Of a DNA stretch of 64,000 bases, positions 29,537-38,472 are shown piece after piece; within the stretch, counting starts at the first letter, position 1, and each line of letters starts with the position of its first letter. The DNA is taken from positions 60,019 to 124,018 of the forward strand of contig JACPNZ010000007.1 of the NCBI GenBank assembly GCA_016185245.1. The letters are read 5' to 3'. Under the pieces are notes generated by a model, which was given only the letters and a program-made list of their open reading frames with translations, made no database searches and was not told where the DNA came from. The position numbers and the translations under genes were made by a program. Origin of the DNA: Hyphomicrobiales bacterium. GTDB lineage: Bacteria; Pseudomonadota; Alphaproteobacteria; Rhizobiales; Aestuariivirgaceae.

Positions 29537-29556
29537 AGATTGCTTCAGAGCAATCT
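29537..29556. promoter_or_regulatory. Perfect hairpin/dyad before the His-rich protein
   Basis: A perfect 8-bp inverted repeat, AGATTGCT/AGCAATCT with a 4-base TCAG centre, ends 17 bases before the ATG at 29574 and just before the AGGGAG ribosome-binding site. It could be an operator for a dimeric (for example metal-responsive) repressor or an RNA hairpin affecting translation. There is no following T-run, so a terminator is unlikely. Confidence 0.45.
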
Positions 29557-29573
29557 GACAAGGGAGATATTAC

Positions 29574-29810
29574 ATGGACTGGCTTCAGAGCAACTGGATA
29601 TGGTTTGCAATCGCGGCGGGTATGATAGCGATGCATTTTTTCGGCCATGGAGGTCACAGCCATGGGCGTGACGACGGGGAACCGGACTCCACCGGCGGGA
29701 ACGGCGCCAAGGACGTCAACGATCCCACTCGGGATGGCTCTCGGGCTGATAACGGTCAAGAAACGGCGTCGGCAGCAGCGCCGCCGAAGCAGCATCGGCA
29801 CAGCTACTGA
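29574..29810 (+). CDS. Small membrane-anchored His-rich protein
   Basis: This 78-residue protein has one N-terminal transmembrane helix (WIWFAIAAGMIAMHFFG), then a GHGGHSHGRDDG metal-binding-like stretch and a hydrophilic tail ending KQHRHSY. The AGGGAG ribosome-binding site is well placed. The layout resembles DUF2933-type small proteins found beside copper-resistance genes and parallels the proteins at 37468 and 54269 in this window. It probably sits in the inner membrane with the His-rich tail binding copper or another soft metal; that function is inferred. Confidence 0.6.
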   Translation: MDWLQSNWIWFAIAAGMIAMHFFGHGGHSHGRDDGEPDSTGGNGAKDVNDPTRDGSRADNGQETASAAAPPKQHRHSY

Positions 29811-29855
29811 ACCCGGGAACTTTCATAGCAACCACCTCAAGTCAGGAGAAAGATC

Positions 29856-30068
29856 ATGTCGAAACACGAAACGCATTCCGGGCATTCGGACACGGCCGCG
29901 GGCAAGGACGGCGGCTGCTGCGGCGGCGCCCATAACCATGACTGTGGCAGCCCAGATTCGAAGGCCACCGAGTCCGATCGGAATCCGGCCCTGCCAGGCC
30001 ATGGTTCTCACACCCATGCCGGGCATGGGACCGGCGGTTCATGCGGGTGCGGCGGCAAACACAAATAA
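29856..30068 (+). CDS. Small His/Cys-rich putative metal-binding protein
   Basis: This 70-residue soluble protein is dominated by histidine, cysteine and glycine: KDGGCCGGAHNHDCG in the middle, GHGSHTHAGHGTGG next, and a C-terminal GSCGCGGKHK. It has no signal peptide or membrane helix. The composition suggests a cytoplasmic metal buffer or chaperone for copper or zinc. It follows the membrane-anchored His-rich gene by 45 bp, with a clear CAGGAGAAAG ribosome-binding site, so the two are probably co-transcribed. I do not recognise a named family. Confidence 0.6.
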   Translation: MSKHETHSGHSDTAAGKDGGCCGGAHNHDCGSPDSKATESDRNPALPGHGSHTHAGHGTGGSCGCGGKHK

Positions 30069-30150
30069 CCGTCCGGTCCCGCCGCCGCCCGCGCCATGAG
30101 CCCATCGCACTTTGCTTCGGTGTTCAAAGCAACAGTGAAGAAAGGCGAGG

Positions 30151-30708
30151 ATGACTTCGATGATCGCGGTGCCTGGGGGCGTTACGGCCGAGCCTGTCAA
30201 GCGGCGGGATTTCCTCCTCATCGCCACGGGAGCCGTCGCCACGGTCGGCGCGGCACTCGCCGTTTGGCCGTTGATCGACAACATGAACCCGGATGCTTCG
30301 GTACTGAGTTTCTCCTCAATCGATGTCGATCTGCGGCCCGTCGCCGTCGGTCAGCGGATTGCGGTCCGGTGGCGGGGCGGACCGGTGTTCATCGCCCGGC
30401 GCACCGCCGCCGAGATCGAGCGGGCACAGGCCGACGATACCAGCCCCGGCCTGATCGATCCGGCCACCGACGCCAGCCGGGTCAAGAATCCCGAATGGCT
30501 CATTGTCATCGGCGTCTGTACGCATCTGGGCTGCATCCCGCTCGGCCAGGCGCCCCAGGATCCGAGAAGCGAGTACGGCGGCTGGTTCTGCCCCTGTCAC
30601 GGTTCCAAATACGACATCTCCGGACGTGTGCGACAGGGGCCGGCGCCGAGGAATCTCGAATTGCCGCCCTATCAATTCAGGAACGCCAGCGCCGTGCTGA
30701 TCGGGTGA
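30151..30708 (+). CDS. Rieske [2Fe-2S] protein (ubiquinol-cytochrome c reductase iron-sulfur subunit type)
   Basis: The 185-residue protein has a Tat-type N-terminus (KRRDFLLIA) running into a single membrane anchor and a C-terminal Rieske fold. Cluster ligands are in CTHLGC (Cys123, His125, with Cys128 for the disulfide) and CPCHGS (Cys147, Cys149, His150), followed by the GRVRQGPAPRNLELPPY loop typical of bc1 complexes. It would pass electrons from quinol at the outer face of the inner membrane. No cytochrome b or c1 gene accompanies it, so it is an orphan copy amid metal-resistance genes. The start may be 30151 or the ATG at 30160. Confidence 0.88.
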   Translation: MTSMIAVPGGVTAEPVKRRDFLLIATGAVATVGAALAVWPLIDNMNPDASVLSFSSIDVDLRPVAVGQRIAVRWRGGPVFIARRTAAEIERAQADDTSPGLIDPATDASRVKNPEWLIVIGVCTHLGCIPLGQAPQDPRSEYGGWFCPCHGSKYDISGRVRQGPAPRNLELPPYQFRNASAVLIG

Positions 30709-30853
30709 TGAAGACTCCGGTAGCATCGCCCGGTGCAACCTGGTCCGCGACCGGCCTTGCCAGCGCATCCGGACGCCGCCACCCTATGAATGCAGGGCGG
30801 ATTGACATATATTCGAGATGCATCGACCGCTTGGCGGCGGCCAGGAAACCGGG

Positions 30854-30867
30854 TTGACACAGGTCAA
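30854..30867. promoter_or_regulatory. FNR/FixK-type box (TTGAC-N4-GTCAA)
   Basis: TTGACACAGGTCAA is a perfect dyad matching the FNR/FixK/Anr recognition pattern (TTGA-N6-TCAA). Its centre lies about 70 bp before the ATG at 30931, a distance that allows activation. It is one of three such boxes in the accessory region (also 48612 and 51022). It probably drives the following hypothetical gene and the multicopper oxidase under low oxygen. Confidence 0.65.
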
Positions 30868-30930
30868 CGATTTCAGGCCGAGGTTCAGGGAAAAGGCACA
30901 ATCAATGAATATCGATCGGCCCAAGAAATA

Positions 30931-31389
30931 ATGATCGAAAGCTACAAGATTGGCGACTGGAGGCGGCCTTCGCGAGGGCCGCGGCATGGTTGGCTTGCGC
31001 TTGTCCTGGCGGCGGCCATGGCGATCCTGGCGTCCCTGGTTCTTGCGCCGGAGGGATATGCGGCAAGCGGCACCCCGAAGGATGCCGGAGCGATCGTCGG
31101 CATTTTGCATCCGACGGATTGCGTCACGGGTGCGGGGCTTCACTCCGGAAAGCCGGAGATGGCGAATCCGGCAGGCTGTCCCGGGCGCGGGATCGACCAC
31201 ACGGAACTGTTGGGCTGGGACGAGGCGCCGTGTCCTGCCCACGACGGTGATCAGCCCGGCGTTTTGGCATGGCAGTCGCCAGGCCGATCAGCTTCGCCCT
31301 CGGGATACGTGCTGCCGGTAACCGGCGCGCCGAATTCCTTGCCGCATCGACGCCTCAACCGGCCGCCGATTGTCGCCGGCCTGACTTAG
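30931..31389 (+). CDS. Hypothetical secreted or membrane-anchored protein
   Basis: This is a frame of about 152 residues starting MIESYKIGDWRRP, with a hydrophobic helix (WLALVLAAAMAILASLVLAP) ending in GYAASG, which could be a signal peptide. The mature part has several cysteines (TDCVTG, AGCPGRG, APCPAHD) and no recognised domain. An FNR/FixK-type box lies about 65 bp upstream, which supports a real transcript start here. Codon usage weakens after about residue 110, so a frameshift or chance extension at the C-terminus is possible. Confidence 0.35.
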   Translation: MIESYKIGDWRRPSRGPRHGWLALVLAAAMAILASLVLAPEGYAASGTPKDAGAIVGILHPTDCVTGAGLHSGKPEMANPAGCPGRGIDHTELLGWDEAPCPAHDGDQPGVLAWQSPGRSASPSGYVLPVTGAPNSLPHRRLNRPPIVAGLT

Positions 31390-31489
31390 CCGGCTGCCGC
31401 CCTGCCGCCAAAAAATCGAGCGCAGGTTCAGGATGGCCCCCCCCCGCAATCTTGCTCCGTTTTCGAACAACCCTATGAAGGAGATCATC

Positions 31490-32965
31490 ATGAACCGCCG
31501 CAAGTTCCTGCACAGCAGCGCAGCCGCGTCCCTTTCGCCCCTGTTCACGGCGGCACTGCCGCGTCTTGTCAAAGCCGACGTTCTATCCGGATATGACGGC
31601 TCGCCGGAAGCCGGGCACACCGTTCTCAACGTCGACAAGCGCACCATCGAAGTGAACGGCAAGGCGGCTTCGGTTTTCAAGGTCGAACGGCCCGATGGCC
31701 GGCGCGGACTGGAGTTTACCGCCGGTGACCAGTTCGACGTTATCCTCAAGAACCGCACCGGCGAGCCGACGATCGTTCACTGGCACGGGTTGACGCCGCC
31801 ATGGCCGGCGGATGGCGTCGGCGGAGCGCCCTTAGCGCTCATCGAGGGCGGGGCGGACCGCCATTTCCACTTCCCCGTGGACCGGGCCGGCACAAACTGG
31901 ATGCATGCCCACACGCTGCAGGAGCAGGATCTGCTCGCCGCGCCGCTGATCGTCCGCGACCCCGGAGACAAGTCCCGCGACGAGCAGGAGGTCGTCATTC
32001 TCCTCCACGACTTCTCGTTCAAGGCGCCGGAAGAAATCCTGGCGTATCTCAAAAAGAACTCCAAGATGCCGTCCAATGCCTCCGGCGAAACCGGAGCGGA
32101 AGCGGATTCCGGCATGAAAATGGATAACAGCATGTCGGGCATGAAAATGGGCGGCGATGACGCCGACGACATCAACGATTTCGACTATGACGCCTATCTG
32201 GCCAACGACCGGACGCTCGACGATCCGGAAGTCGTGGCGATTGAAGACAATGCCCGCGTCCGGCTGCGCATCATCAACGGCGCGACGGCCACGGCCTTCA
32301 CCATCGATCTCGGCGAGGTTGAAGGAACGCTGATCGCGGTCGATGGCCATGATGTGCAACCGGTGGCTGGCCGCCGCTTCCCGATTTCGATGGGTCAGCG
32401 GCTCGACATCAGGCTGACGGCGCCGCGCGGATCGGCTGCCCTTCCCATCCTGGCGCTGCGCGAAGGCGCCCCCGAGCGGACCGGCATCATCCTGCAACCC
32501 AAGGGCAAGCAGGTCGGGAAAATTCCGGCCAAGGGCATGGACAACGGGCCGGTCCTGGACCTATCGCTGGAAAGCGGATTGCGGGCATCGGCTCCGCTTG
32601 CCGTCCGCGAGGCGACGCGCCGGTACGAAATTGCCCTGACCGGCGGAATGCAAGGTTACGCTTGGGGCATGACACCGGACAGTGCCATCGCGGCCGCCAA
32701 GGGCGACCGCGTCGAGCTCTTGATCCGCAACCGGACGATGATGGCCCATCCCATTCACCTGCACGGGCACAGTTTCCAGGTTGTCGGCATCGGCGATCGA
32801 CCGCGCTTCTCAGGTGCCGTGCGCGACACGGTGCTACTCCCGCCGAATGAAAAGGTCACCGTCGCCGTGGATGCCGGCAATCCCGGCCAATGGGCGTTCC
32901 ACTGCCATCACCTCTATCACATGGCGGCCGGCATGATTACGGTGTTCGGCTATCCCGAAGCGTAG
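31490..32965 (+). CDS. Multicopper oxidase (CopA/CueO-like)
   Basis: This 491-residue periplasmic oxidase is preceded by GAAGGAG. The N-terminus ([17 protein letters not shown]) is a twin-arginine-like signal. Copper ligands sit in HWHG (His97, His99), [15 protein letters not shown] and the C-terminal HCHHLYHM (His471-Cys472-His473, with a methionine as probable axial ligand). A Met-rich insert ([16 protein letters not shown]) between domains is typical of cuprous-ion oxidases. It should oxidise Cu(I) to the less toxic Cu(II) in the periplasm. It precedes a P1B ATPase gene by 82 bp, a common copper-resistance pairing. Confidence 0.9.
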   Translation: MNRRKFLHSSAAASLSPLFTAALPRLVKADVLSGYDGSPEAGHTVLNVDKRTIEVNGKAASVFKVERPDGRRGLEFTAGDQFDVILKNRTGEPTIVHWHGLTPPWPADGVGGAPLALIEGGADRHFHFPVDRAGTNWMHAHTLQEQDLLAAPLIVRDPGDKSRDEQEVVILLHDFSFKAPEEILAYLKKNSKMPSNASGETGAEADSGMKMDNSMSGMKMGGDDADDINDFDYDAYLANDRTLDDPEVVAIEDNARVRLRIINGATATAFTIDLGEVEGTLIAVDGHDVQPVAGRRFPISMGQRLDIRLTAPRGSAALPILALREGAPERTGIILQPKGKQVGKIPAKGMDNGPVLDLSLESGLRASAPLAVREATRRYEIALTGGMQGYAWGMTPDSAIAAAKGDRVELLIRNRTMMAHPIHLHGHSFQVVGIGDRPRFSGAVRDTVLLPPNEKVTVAVDAGNPGQWAFHCHHLYHMAAGMITVFGYPEA

Positions 32966-33047
32966 TTCGAGCGCGGCGCCGGATCGTGCTGGCGCCCGCC
33001 ACAACGGCGGACCGGCGACCGGTTCGGCCCGCGACAGGCAAACAGGA

Positions 33048-35468
33048 TTGAAGACGATGACAACAAAAACTTTTGGCATTGACGGTCTGTTCGGCGCCCT
33101 CGACCATCGGGCCGTCGCCAAGAAACTCCAGCGGGTCGGCGGCGTTTCGTCGGTCGCGGTCAATGGCGCATCGACGTCGGCATCGGTGACCTTTGACGAA
33201 AGCACGACGACGCCCGAGCGCATTGCGCAAGCCATCGAGGATTGCGGATTCCATTGCACCGGCGCTGTGCTGCCCGCCCATGTTTGCGCGCCGGAGAAGC
33301 TCGCGGAAATGCCGCCGGCGGCGGACCGGCACGCGCATGCGGATCACGCAGCTCACAAGATGGGAGCGGCCGCCGGCCAGGCCGCGCATCCGGCAATGGC
33401 ACATGGAGCGGAAGGCCGCGACCTGCACGCCGACATGGGCCACGGCGCCGGTGGCGACATGGTTGCTATGGCCAAGGACATGCGCAACCGGTTTGTGGTG
33501 GCGCTGGTCTTCGCCATACCGGTGTTTCTCTATTCGCAGATGGGAACGATGTTCGGCACGGCCTTGCAGCCGCCGTTTGGACTGGAGCGGAACGTCTTTC
33601 TCTTCATCCTCGCGTCACTTGCCGTCGTTTACCCGGGATGGCCGTTCTATGTCGCCGCCATTCGCGCCCTGCGCAACGGCGTGCTGAACATGGCCGTTCT
33701 CGTCCTGATGAGCGTCGGCACGGGATACGCTTTCAGCATCGCCGCGACGTTCTGGTTCGACGGCGAACAATTCTATGAAGCCTCGTCGGTGCTGCTATCC
33801 TTCATCCTGCTTGGCCACTGGCTGGAAATGCGCGCCCGCGCCGGGGCGTCCGATGCGATCCGCAAGCTGATGGACCTCGCTCCGCCCATGGCCGTTGTGG
33901 CCCGCGACGGCAAGGAAATCGAAGTGCCGACCGCCGAGGTCGTGGCCGGCGACATCGTCGTCGTCAGACCCGGCGGCAAGATCCCGGTCGATGGAACGAT
34001 CGTCGAAGGTTCTTCGGCGGTCGACGAATCGATGCTGACCGGCGAATCGATGCCGGTGTCGAAAAAGATTGGCGACACCGTCATCGGAGCTACGATCAAC
34101 AAGAGCGGAAACATCCGCTACAAGGCCACCAAGGTCGGTGCCGATACCGCACTCGCCCAGATCGTCAAGCTGGTACAGGAAGCGCAAAATTCCAAAGCGC
34201 CCGCCCAAATGCTGGCGGACCGGGCTTCGCAATGGCTTGTGCTTGCGGCCTTGATCATTGGCCTGGGAACCTTTGCGGTGTGGTATGGCCTGATCGGGGC
34301 GCCCCTGATGTTCGCCATCACGCTGATGATCACGGTGTTCGTCATTGCCTGCCCCGACGCGCTTGGGCTGGCCACGCCGATGGCGATCATGGTGGGCACC
34401 GGCCTGGGTGCCAACAACGGCATCCTGATCAAGAATGCGACGGCTCTCGAAGACGCCACCAAGCTCGATGTCGTGGTCTTCGACAAGACCGGGACTTTGA
34501 CGCTTGGCGCGCCGAAGGTTGTCGATGTGGTCGCCGCGAAGGGATCGTCGGAGGACGAACTTCTGAAGGTGGCGGCGGCTATCGAGAAGGGTTCCGAGCA
34601 TCCGCTCGCCAAGGCCATCCTGGAGCGCGCCGAGGGACTGACAATCGAGGCCGCCAAGGACTTCCAAAGCATCGAGGGTCAGGGAGCCCGGGCTGTTGTT
34701 GCCGGAACGGAGGTCGTCATCGGCAACACCAAACTCATATCCGCACGGAACATCGACTGGGCCGGACTGAAGGCCGATTCCGAACGGCTTCAGGGTGCCG
34801 GGCGCACCGTCGTCCATGTGGCGCGGGGAAAGACGCTCATTGGTCTCATCGCCATCGCCGACACCGTCCGCCCGACATCGAAGGCAACCGTCGCCGTCCT
34901 GCGCGAGCGCGGCGTGAAAGTTGCCATGCTCACCGGCGATAACGCCGGCACGGCGGCGCGGATCGCGGCGGACCTTGGTATCGATATCGTCTTTTCGGAC
35001 GTTATGCCGGGCCAGAAGGCCGACAAGATCAAGGAGCTTCAGGCGCAGGGCATGAAGGCCGGTATGGTCGGCGACGGGGTCAATGACGCCCCGGCGCTGA
35101 CCCAGGCCGATGTCGGCTTCGCTATCGGCGCCGGCACCGACGTGGCCATGGAGAGCGCCGATGTCGTGCTGATGAAGAGCGATCCCTTCGATGTCGTCCG
35201 CGCCATCCTGATTTCGCGCGCGACGCTCAGAAAAATGCACCAGAACCTGTGGTGGGCGACCGGCTACAACACGATCGCTTTTCCGCTCGCGGCCGGCGTC
35301 TTTTATCCCTTCACCTTAAGTCCCGAGATTGCCGCGCTGTCAATGTCGGGGTCGTCGGTTATCGTCGCCATCAACGCGCTGCTGCTGAAGCGCACGAGAT
35401 TGGGAGTGGATGCGACAAGTCGATCTCGCCGACTTCCTGCAAGTGCTGTGACCGAGTCCGGAGCGTAG
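33048..35468 (+). CDS. Heavy-metal P1B-type ATPase (CopB-like) with a CPD motif
   Basis: This is an 806-residue efflux ATPase. Residues 8-75 resemble a heavy-metal-associated domain, but the CxxC is missing (GIDGLFG). A His-rich linker follows ([20 protein letters not shown]). Catalytic parts are intact: TGES near 330, DKTGT with the phosphorylated Asp479, SEHPLAKAI and [10 protein letters not shown]. The transmembrane metal site reads [11 protein letters not shown], with Cys435-Pro436-Asp437 in place of CPC or CPH. The C-terminal [19 protein letters not shown] resembles CopB-type pumps. It exports copper or a related cation to the periplasm, where the oxidase upstream could act on it. The altered motif leaves the ion uncertain. 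Confidence 0.88.
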   Translation: MKTMTTKTFGIDGLFGALDHRAVAKKLQRVGGVSSVAVNGASTSASVTFDESTTTPERIAQAIEDCGFHCTGAVLPAHVCAPEKLAEMPPAADRHAHADHAAHKMGAAAGQAAHPAMAHGAEGRDLHADMGHGAGGDMVAMAKDMRNRFVVALVFAIPVFLYSQMGTMFGTALQPPFGLERNVFLFILASLAVVYPGWPFYVAAIRALRNGVLNMAVLVLMSVGTGYAFSIAATFWFDGEQFYEASSVLLSFILLGHWLEMRARAGASDAIRKLMDLAPPMAVVARDGKEIEVPTAEVVAGDIVVVRPGGKIPVDGTIVEGSSAVDESMLTGESMPVSKKIGDTVIGATINKSGNIRYKATKVGADTALAQIVKLVQEAQNSKAPAQMLADRASQWLVLAALIIGLGTFAVWYGLIGAPLMFAITLMITVFVIACPDALGLATPMAIMVGTGLGANNGILIKNATALEDATKLDVVVFDKTGTLTLGAPKVVDVVAAKGSSEDELLKVAAAIEKGSEHPLAKAILERAEGLTIEAAKDFQSIEGQGARAVVAGTEVVIGNTKLISARNIDWAGLKADSERLQGAGRTVVHVARGKTLIGLIAIADTVRPTSKATVAVLRERGVKVAMLTGDNAGTAARIAADLGIDIVFSDVMPGQKADKIKELQAQGMKAGMVGDGVNDAPALTQADVGFAIGAGTDVAMESADVVLMKSDPFDVVRAILISRATLRKMHQNLWWATGYNTIAFPLAAGVFYPFTLSPEIAALSMSGSSVIVAINALLLKRTRLGVDATSRSRRLPASAVTESGA

Positions 35469-35472
35469 TCTG

Positions 35473-36681
35473 GTGTCATATCCTCGCCGCTCGGCCATCG
35501 CCTCGCTTCTGATCGCCAACTTCCTGGTGTCGCTGGGCTACGGTGTCCTCTTGCCGGTGCTTCCGGGAATCGTGGCGCAACTGGACACGGGCGCCAGCCG
35601 AAGCGATGCGATCTGGCACACTGGCCTGGTGACGGCGGCCTATACCGGGACCGCCTTAGTCATTGCGCTATTCTGGGGACGCTTGTCCGATCGCTTGTTC
35701 AACTCCACGATGATCGTGCTGCCGCTGCTGTTGACGGGGGCTGCGACGATAGCCGGCATCTTCGCGACAAGCCTCTGGTCCCTGTATTTTTGGAGAATTG
35801 TTGCCGGCGCCGGGGCCGGGGCCATAGGTCCCGCCAGCCAGGCCTGGACCAGCCGCTGGGCCGCCAGCGATGCGGCATGGCAGACGCGGCGCGTGGTTTC
35901 CATCGGAATCGCCGCGAACACCGGATTGTTCTTTGGGCCGTTCCTCGGCGGACTGGCCACCACGACCGGATCCTGGCTCAAAACCAGTCCGGGACTGGCG
36001 CTGCAATTGCCGGCCCTGGCGGCGGGAACCTTGCTGATCGCGACCGCGGCGGTCGTGGCGATGGTGGTGCGGCAGGCGCCGGCGCGGCGGCAGCGGGAGG
36101 TTGTGGTGATCCGGCTGCTGCGGCAGATCGCGCCGATGCTGGTGACATTGGCGGTCACCGCATTGGCCATCGGCGCGTTCGAAGTCGCCTTGGTCTTCAT
36201 GCCGAACGGCCAGCCGATGAGCCCGTTCGAGATCGGCGTGCTGTTCGCCCAGTGCACGCTGATCATGAGCGCCGCCCAATCCGTTTTCTTTCTTCCGCGC
36301 TTTCGCGACGGGCACTTGCGGTCGTTTGTCGTGCCCGCGTTGGCGATGCTGGCGGCCGGATTGACCGCCTCGGTGTTCGCCGGCGGTATCGTCGGCCATG
36401 TGGTGTCGACAAGTCTGGTGGCGATCGGCGGCGGTCTCCTGCCGCCGGTACTGATAAGGGAGATTTCGGCCATCGATGGCGGCGCCTCGGGCTCGGCCAA
36501 CGGATTTCAGTCGGCGGCCAGCCTGGCCGGTCAAACCGCTGGCGCAATACTGGCGGGATCGATTGCCGCGATGATCGGACCCAGATGGACGTTCGTTGCC
36601 GCCGCGATCGCTGTTTTGACGACGGGCGTTGTCTTGGTTCGGACCAAGAAGGGGACGGCGTGGAAAGGAATAACCCCATGA
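35473..36681 (+). CDS. Major facilitator superfamily transporter
   Basis: This is a 402-residue membrane carrier with about twelve spans. The motif-A-like loop between helices 2 and 3 reads FWGRLSDRLFNSTMIVLP, and helix 1 reads ASLLIANFLVSLGYGVLLPVLPG, as in drug/proton antiporters. The GTG at 35473 lies 4 bp after the ATPase stop, so it is probably translated from the same message. The substrate cannot be deduced; export of a metal chelate or drug is possible. The stop overlaps the PPK2 start (ATGA). Confidence 0.82.
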   Translation: MSYPRRSAIASLLIANFLVSLGYGVLLPVLPGIVAQLDTGASRSDAIWHTGLVTAAYTGTALVIALFWGRLSDRLFNSTMIVLPLLLTGAATIAGIFATSLWSLYFWRIVAGAGAGAIGPASQAWTSRWAASDAAWQTRRVVSIGIAANTGLFFGPFLGGLATTTGSWLKTSPGLALQLPALAAGTLLIATAAVVAMVVRQAPARRQREVVVIRLLRQIAPMLVTLAVTALAIGAFEVALVFMPNGQPMSPFEIGVLFAQCTLIMSAAQSVFFLPRFRDGHLRSFVVPALAMLAAGLTASVFAGGIVGHVVSTSLVAIGGGLLPPVLIREISAIDGGASGSANGFQSAASLAGQTAGAILAGSIAAMIGPRWTFVAAAIAVLTTGVVLVRTKKGTAWKGITP

Positions 36682-37421
36682 AAGACTCATTCAAGACCGC
36701 CGCCATCGAACTGGTAAAAGTTCAGCGCGAGGTCATCGAAAAAAACGCAAAGGTTCTGGTGATTTTCGAAGGACGCGACGCGGCGGGAAAGGATGGCGCG
36801 ATCAAGCGCGTCACGAAGAACATGAGTCCCCGGGATACGCGCGTCGTGGCGTTGGGCAAGCCGGTGGACCGGGAATCGAGAGCCTGGTACTTCGAGCGAT
36901 ACGTGGCGCAGCTGCCTGTCGCCGGTGAAATCGCCCTGTTCAATCGTAGCTGGTACAATCGGGCGGGCGTCGAACTGGTGATGAAATTCTGCACACCGGC
37001 CGAATATGAGCAATTCCTGATTACGGTTCCCATGTTCGAAGAGCTGCTGGTGCATTGCGGCTTCACCATCATCAAATACTACCTCGACATATCCGAGGAC
37101 GAACAAAGAAAGAGGCTCAAGGAACGAGAGGAGAACCCGCTCAAGCAGTGGAAGCGCAGTCCGGTGGATGCCGAAGCTCTCCATCTATGGAAGGAGTACA
37201 GCGCGGCCCGCGACACCATGCTGAAGCGCACCAACATGGCCTACGCGCCGTGGACGATCGTGCGCGCGGACGACAAGGATGCCGCCCGGCTTGCGATCAT
37301 GCGGGATATGGTCCACCGGCTGTCGGTCGATAGCGGCGGCAAGCGCCGCCCGCGACCGGATGAAGCCGTACTCTTTCCGTTCGGCAACGAAGTGCTCGAA
37401 GGCGGCCGGATGGCCAAATGA
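36678..37421 (+). CDS. ppk2: Polyphosphate kinase 2 family protein
   Basis: This 247-residue PPK2 transfers phosphate between polyphosphate and nucleotides. Walker A is FEGRDAAGKDGAIKR, followed by RAWYFERYVAQLP, the FNRSWYNRAGVE segment with Walker B/lid residues, and KYYLDISEDEQRKRLKER. The ATG at 36678 overlaps the MFS stop by four bases; the long in-frame extension upstream is the shadow of the MFS gene. At this length it is a single-domain class I-like PPK2. In a metal-stress context it could rebuild ATP or GTP from polyphosphate, or adjust the polyphosphate that binds metal ions. Confidence 0.92.
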   Translation: MKDSFKTAAIELVKVQREVIEKNAKVLVIFEGRDAAGKDGAIKRVTKNMSPRDTRVVALGKPVDRESRAWYFERYVAQLPVAGEIALFNRSWYNRAGVELVMKFCTPAEYEQFLITVPMFEELLVHCGFTIIKYYLDISEDEQRKRLKEREENPLKQWKRSPVDAEALHLWKEYSAARDTMLKRTNMAYAPWTIVRADDKDAARLAIMRDMVHRLSVDSGGKRRPRPDEAVLFPFGNEVLEGGRMAK

Positions 37422-37467
37422 CATTCGTTAAAGTTCGAGTCCAATCAACCGAGGCAAGGATCGAAAA

Positions 37468-37770
37468 ATGCAACACAGCGGACACGGAGACGACGCAAGC
37501 CCCTCACCGCGCCGATGGTCGCGAGCGAACATCGCTCTCGTGGCATTTCTCGCGATTGCCGGATTTTATCTGATCACCGAACACCGGGCGCACGCCTTCG
37601 GCATATTGCCGTTCCTGCTCCTGGCTGCCTGCCCGCTGCTTCACCTGTTCATGCATGGAGGGCGCGGTCACGGCGGGCACGGTGATGCCGAGACCGGGAG
37701 TCCCCGGGACAAGCAAGCAGGAGACTCCCAACCGCCGGCGCCGCCCGCTGCCGGTAGACATTCCCATTGA
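37468..37770 (+). CDS. DUF2933-family small His-rich membrane protein
   Basis: This 100-residue protein starts MQHSGHGDD and has two hydrophobic helices (ANIALVAFLAIAGFYLITEH and FGILPFLLLAACPLLHLFMH). These are followed by GGRGHGGHGDAE and a Pro-rich tail ending AAGRHSH. The EHRAH and LLHLFMHGG arrangement is the hallmark of DUF2933 proteins, which accompany copper-resistance genes. The His-rich ends probably bind metal at the membrane. It has an AAGGATCG ribosome-binding site and lies in the same plus-strand run as the ATPase and PPK2. Confidence 0.75.
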   Translation: MQHSGHGDDASPSPRRWSRANIALVAFLAIAGFYLITEHRAHAFGILPFLLLAACPLLHLFMHGGRGHGGHGDAETGSPRDKQAGDSQPPAPPAAGRHSH

Positions 37771-37794
37771 CTCTGCAGCCGATGGAGTGACGCG

Positions 37795-38472
37795 ATGCAA
37801 CAAGATGTACCGGCCTATGGACTATGGACGCTGGTCGTCTTGAACTCGGCCATATTCATCATTTTCGCGTTCAGCTTCTTCAAGCCTAAGACCGGCAGGG
37901 ACTGGCGCACATTTGGCGCTTTCGGCGCGTTTTTGGTGGCGCTCTTTTCCGAAATGTACGGTTTCCCCCTGACCATCTACCTGCTGTCGGGATGGTTGCA
38001 GTCGCGATGGCCGGAGATCGACTGGTTCAGCCATGATGCGGGACACCTGCTGGAAATGATTTTCGGCTGGCGGGCCAATCCGCATTTCGGCCCGTTTCAT
38101 CTCCTGAGTTTTGTATTGATCGGCGGCGGGTTCTGGCTGATTTCCGCCGGCTGGCAGCGGCTCTACTTGGCTCAGAAGCGGCGCGAACTGGCGACGGCGG
38201 GCGTCTATGGCAGAATACGCCATCCGCAATATGCGGGCTTCATACTGGTCATGCTCGGTTTCCTCGTGCAGTGGCCGACAATTCTGACGCTTGCAATGTT
38301 CCCGGTTCTCGTCGTCATGTACGTGAGGCTGGCAAGAATCGAGGAAAAGGAAGCCATCGCCGAATTCGGCGATGCCTATCGGCACTACATGAAAGATGTT
38401 CCTGGCTTCATCCCCAGGCTGGGAAGCCTGTTTTCAAGAGCGGAAGATGAGGCCGATGGGCCCAGCCTATGA
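37795..38472 (+). CDS. Isoprenylcysteine carboxyl methyltransferase-like integral membrane protein
   Basis: The product is a 225-residue membrane protein with about five spans. Its C-terminal GVYGRIRHPQYAGFILVMLG, EEKEAIAEFGDAYRHYM and VPGFIPRL blocks are those of the ICMT/PEMT fold, which uses SAM at the membrane. Bacterial homologues are widespread beside copper and heavy-metal genes and have no fixed substrate. It follows the DUF2933 gene by 24 bp. Its stop overlaps the start of the membrane-fusion protein (ATGA), so it belongs to the export operon. Confidence 0.82.
   Translation: MQQDVPAYGLWTLVVLNSAIFIIFAFSFFKPKTGRDWRTFGAFGAFLVALFSEMYGFPLTIYLLSGWLQSRWPEIDWFSHDAGHLLEMIFGWRANPHFGPFHLLSFVLIGGGFWLISAGWQRLYLAQKRRELATAGVYGRIRHPQYAGFILVMLGFLVQWPTILTLAMFPVLVVMYVRLARIEEKEAIAEFGDAYRHYMKDVPGFIPRLGSLFSRAEDEADGPSL

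Noticed and set aside
33795..35240. 481-codon minus-strand open frame
   Set aside because: It is antisense to the P1B ATPase, whose catalytic motifs fix the real strand.
35790..36677. N-terminal extension of the PPK2 frame
   Set aside because: The frame is open across the MFS gene but encodes only an out-of-frame shadow; PPK2 homology begins at the ATG at 36678.
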